Origin: an uncultured Collinsella sp.
GTDB lineage: Bacteria; Actinomycetota; Coriobacteriia; Coriobacteriales; Coriobacteriaceae
DNA length: 6,063 nucleotides
Assembly (NCBI GenBank): GCA_902495265.1
Contig: CABUWR010000086.1
Coordinates: 1-6,063, forward strand
Direction: 5' to 3'
The position numbers were made by a program, and so were the translations under genes. Shown here in pieces: positions 5,331-6,063 of the stretch. The first letter of the stretch is position 1. Every line of letters begins with the position of its first letter. The notes under the pieces were generated by a model. It made no database searches. It saw only the letters and a program-made list of their open reading frames with translations, and had not been told where the DNA came from.

Positions 5331-5867
5331 CTACTTGCGGACGACCTTAACGATGGCGTCACCAGCAGCGACGGCAGACTCGGCCTCGACGGTAAGCTCG
5401 ACGTCGGCGAACTCAGCGGTGTTGGACACAGCCACGACGACGCAGTCCTTGTAACCGGCAGCAGCGATCTTGGTGCGGTCGATCTTGAGGATGGGCTGGC
5501 CGGCCTTCACGACGTCGTCAGCCTTGACGAAGCCCTCGAAGCCGTCGCCGTTCATGTTGACGGTATCGACGCCAACATGCACCAGAACCTCGATGCCGCT
5601 ATCGGACTGCAGGCCCACAGCGTGACCCATAGTGACGGTCACCTTGCCGTCGCAGGGAGCGTAGACCAGATCGTCCTCGGGCCACACGGCGCAGCCCTTG
5701 CCCAGGACCTCGCCGCCAAAGACGGGATCGGGCACGTCGGCCATCTTGATGACCTTGCCCTTGACGGGCGAGCACAGCACGTCGGCGCCGGCAGAAGCAG
5801 AGATGGAGGCAGGAGCAGCGGCGGCCGCGGGCTCAGCCTTCTTCTTGAACATGTCAAACAGACCCAT
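5331..5867 (-). CDS. crr: PTS glucose-family IIA component (single domain)
   Basis: IIA-Glc proteins carry phosphate from HPr to the IIB domain of a sugar permease and often act as a metabolic signal. The 178-residue product has the full PTS EIIA type 1 domain at about residues 30-178: SPVKGKVIKMADVPDPVFGGEVLGKG (in two parts, 33-50 and 51-58), VYAPCDGKVT, the conserved GHAVGL (His82), and EVLVHVGVDTVNM with phospho-acceptor His97. The His82-His97 spacing of 15 equals His75-His90 in E. coli IIA-Glc. The N-terminus MGLFDMFKKK resembles the membrane-binding amphipathic helix of the E. coli protein (MGLFDKLK) and is followed by an Ala-rich linker (11-29). The frame is open further upstream, but the ATG at 5867 is chosen because GAGGAG (5875-5880 on the - strand) lies seven bases before it and the family N-terminus starts there. 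It stands alone, without IIBC, HPr or EI genes in view. It has its own -10 box and terminator. Confidence 0.95.
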   Translation of the reverse strand: MGLFDMFKKKAEPAAAAAPASISASAGADVLCSPVKGKVIKMADVPDPVFGGEVLGKGCAVWPEDDLVYAPCDGKVTVTMGHAVGLQSDSGIEVLVHVGVDTVNMNGDGFEGFVKADDVVKAGQPILKIDRTKIAAAGYKDCVVVAVSNTAEFADVELTVEAESAVAAGDAIVKVVRK

Positions 5868-5916
5868 ACGTTTTCTCCTCTTGATTAAGCGCAACGTTAT
5901 GCGCATGCCTATGGTG

Positions 5917-5945
5917 ATTATAGTGCCAAATGGTTCAAATACTAA
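5917..5945 (-). promoter_or_regulatory. Candidate promoter of the PTS IIA gene
   Basis: A perfect TATAAT lies on the - strand at 5922-5917, about 50 bases before the IIA ATG. Seventeen bases further upstream is TTAGTA (5945-5940), a weak -35 matching three of six positions. The leader would be about 43 bases and holds a small hairpin (GCGCA at 5889-5893 with TGCGC at 5900-5904) before the ribosome-binding site. Confidence 0.5.
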
Positions 5946-5949
5946 GGTG

Positions 5950-5969
5950 GGGACTCGAATCGCGAGCCC
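5950..5969. other. Short bulged hairpin upstream of the PTS IIA promoter
   Basis: GGGACTCG (5950-5957) and CGAGCCC (5963-5969) pair with one bulged A around a five-base loop. It lies 50-70 bases downstream of a probable - strand stop codon and just upstream of the IIA promoter. It could be a weak terminator for the upstream gene or an operator-like dyad. It resembles a tRNA T-arm at first sight but does not fold as one. Confidence 0.28.
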
Positions 5970-6018
5970 TTTCAAGCCCTTCCCAAAACCTTTTCCCCAG
6001 TGGCGCTCATATTGTCGA

Positions 6019-6063
6019 TTAATCCTCGATAAGCCCCAGACGAGCAAAGGCGTTCCAGATGCC
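6019..6063 (-). CDS. Possible 3' end of an unidentified gene
   Basis: One - strand frame is open from the window edge for 14 residues (GIWNAFARLGLIED) and ends in TAA at 6021-6019. The residue mix looks like a normal protein C-terminus, and a gene is expected here given the IIA gene's own promoter at 5917-5945. The fragment is too short to name or to be sure it is coding. Confidence 0.4.
   Translation of the reverse strand, partial: GIWNAFARLGLIED

Noticed and set aside
5949..5970. tRNA T-arm-like string (GATTCGAGTCC on the - strand)
   Set aside because: The five bases on either side of the would-be T-loop do not pair, and no acceptor, D or anticodon arm can be found.
5868..6047. N-terminal extension of the PTS IIA protein
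   Set aside because: The extra residues are basic and unlike the family. A good ribosome-binding site and the MGLFD start at 5867 mark the true beginning, and the predicted promoter lies within the extension.

Overview
The window looks like a chromosomal segment of a GC-rich Gram-positive bacterium. The best guess is a gut actinobacterium of the class Coriobacteriia, close to Collinsella. This rests on overall composition, the style of the small lipoprotein and PTS IIA genes, and the dense intergenic repeats. It is an inference, because there is no rRNA or other taxonomic marker here. Only standard start and stop codons are needed.

Positions 1-3289, all on the + strand, carry a [NiFe]-hydrogenase maturation cluster in the order hypF (3' end only), hypC, hypD, hypE. 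HypF and HypE make the cyanide ligands from carbamoyl phosphate. HypC and HypD form the scaffold on which the Fe(CN)2CO group is assembled before insertion into the hydrogenase large subunit. The diagnostic residues are present in all four proteins: Cys2 of HypC, the CGTH and CPVC cysteines of HypD, the C-terminal PRIC of HypE, and the Kae1-like C-terminal motifs of HypF. hypC and hypD overlap by one base. hypF-hypC and hypD-hypE are separated by 134 and 84 bases that hold hairpins and possible weak promoters. A HAD-superfamily phosphatase of the phosphoglycolate phosphatase type follows (3395-4063, +).

Positions 4064-4538 form a 475-base non-coding gap between two convergent genes, and this is the most unusual part of the window. 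It holds six copies of a roughly 14-base motif in strictly alternating orientation, forming three inverted pairs. Next come two copies of a 21-base direct repeat, then a 99-base nested palindrome, then a perfect 13-bp hairpin that abuts the stop of the next gene. It resembles a REP/BIME-type composite element combined with transcription terminators.

The rest is on the - strand: a small lipoprotein of unknown function (4539-5096), then further upstream a single-domain glucose-family PTS IIA protein (5331-5867). The IIA gene has a near-consensus -10 box and a clear intrinsic terminator, so the two - strand genes are probably separate transcription units. The last 45 bases may hold the 3' end of another - strand gene.

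No tRNA, rRNA, CRISPR array, transposase gene or phage gene was seen. I found no convincing new protein system. The novelty candidates are the structured repeats in 4064-4538.
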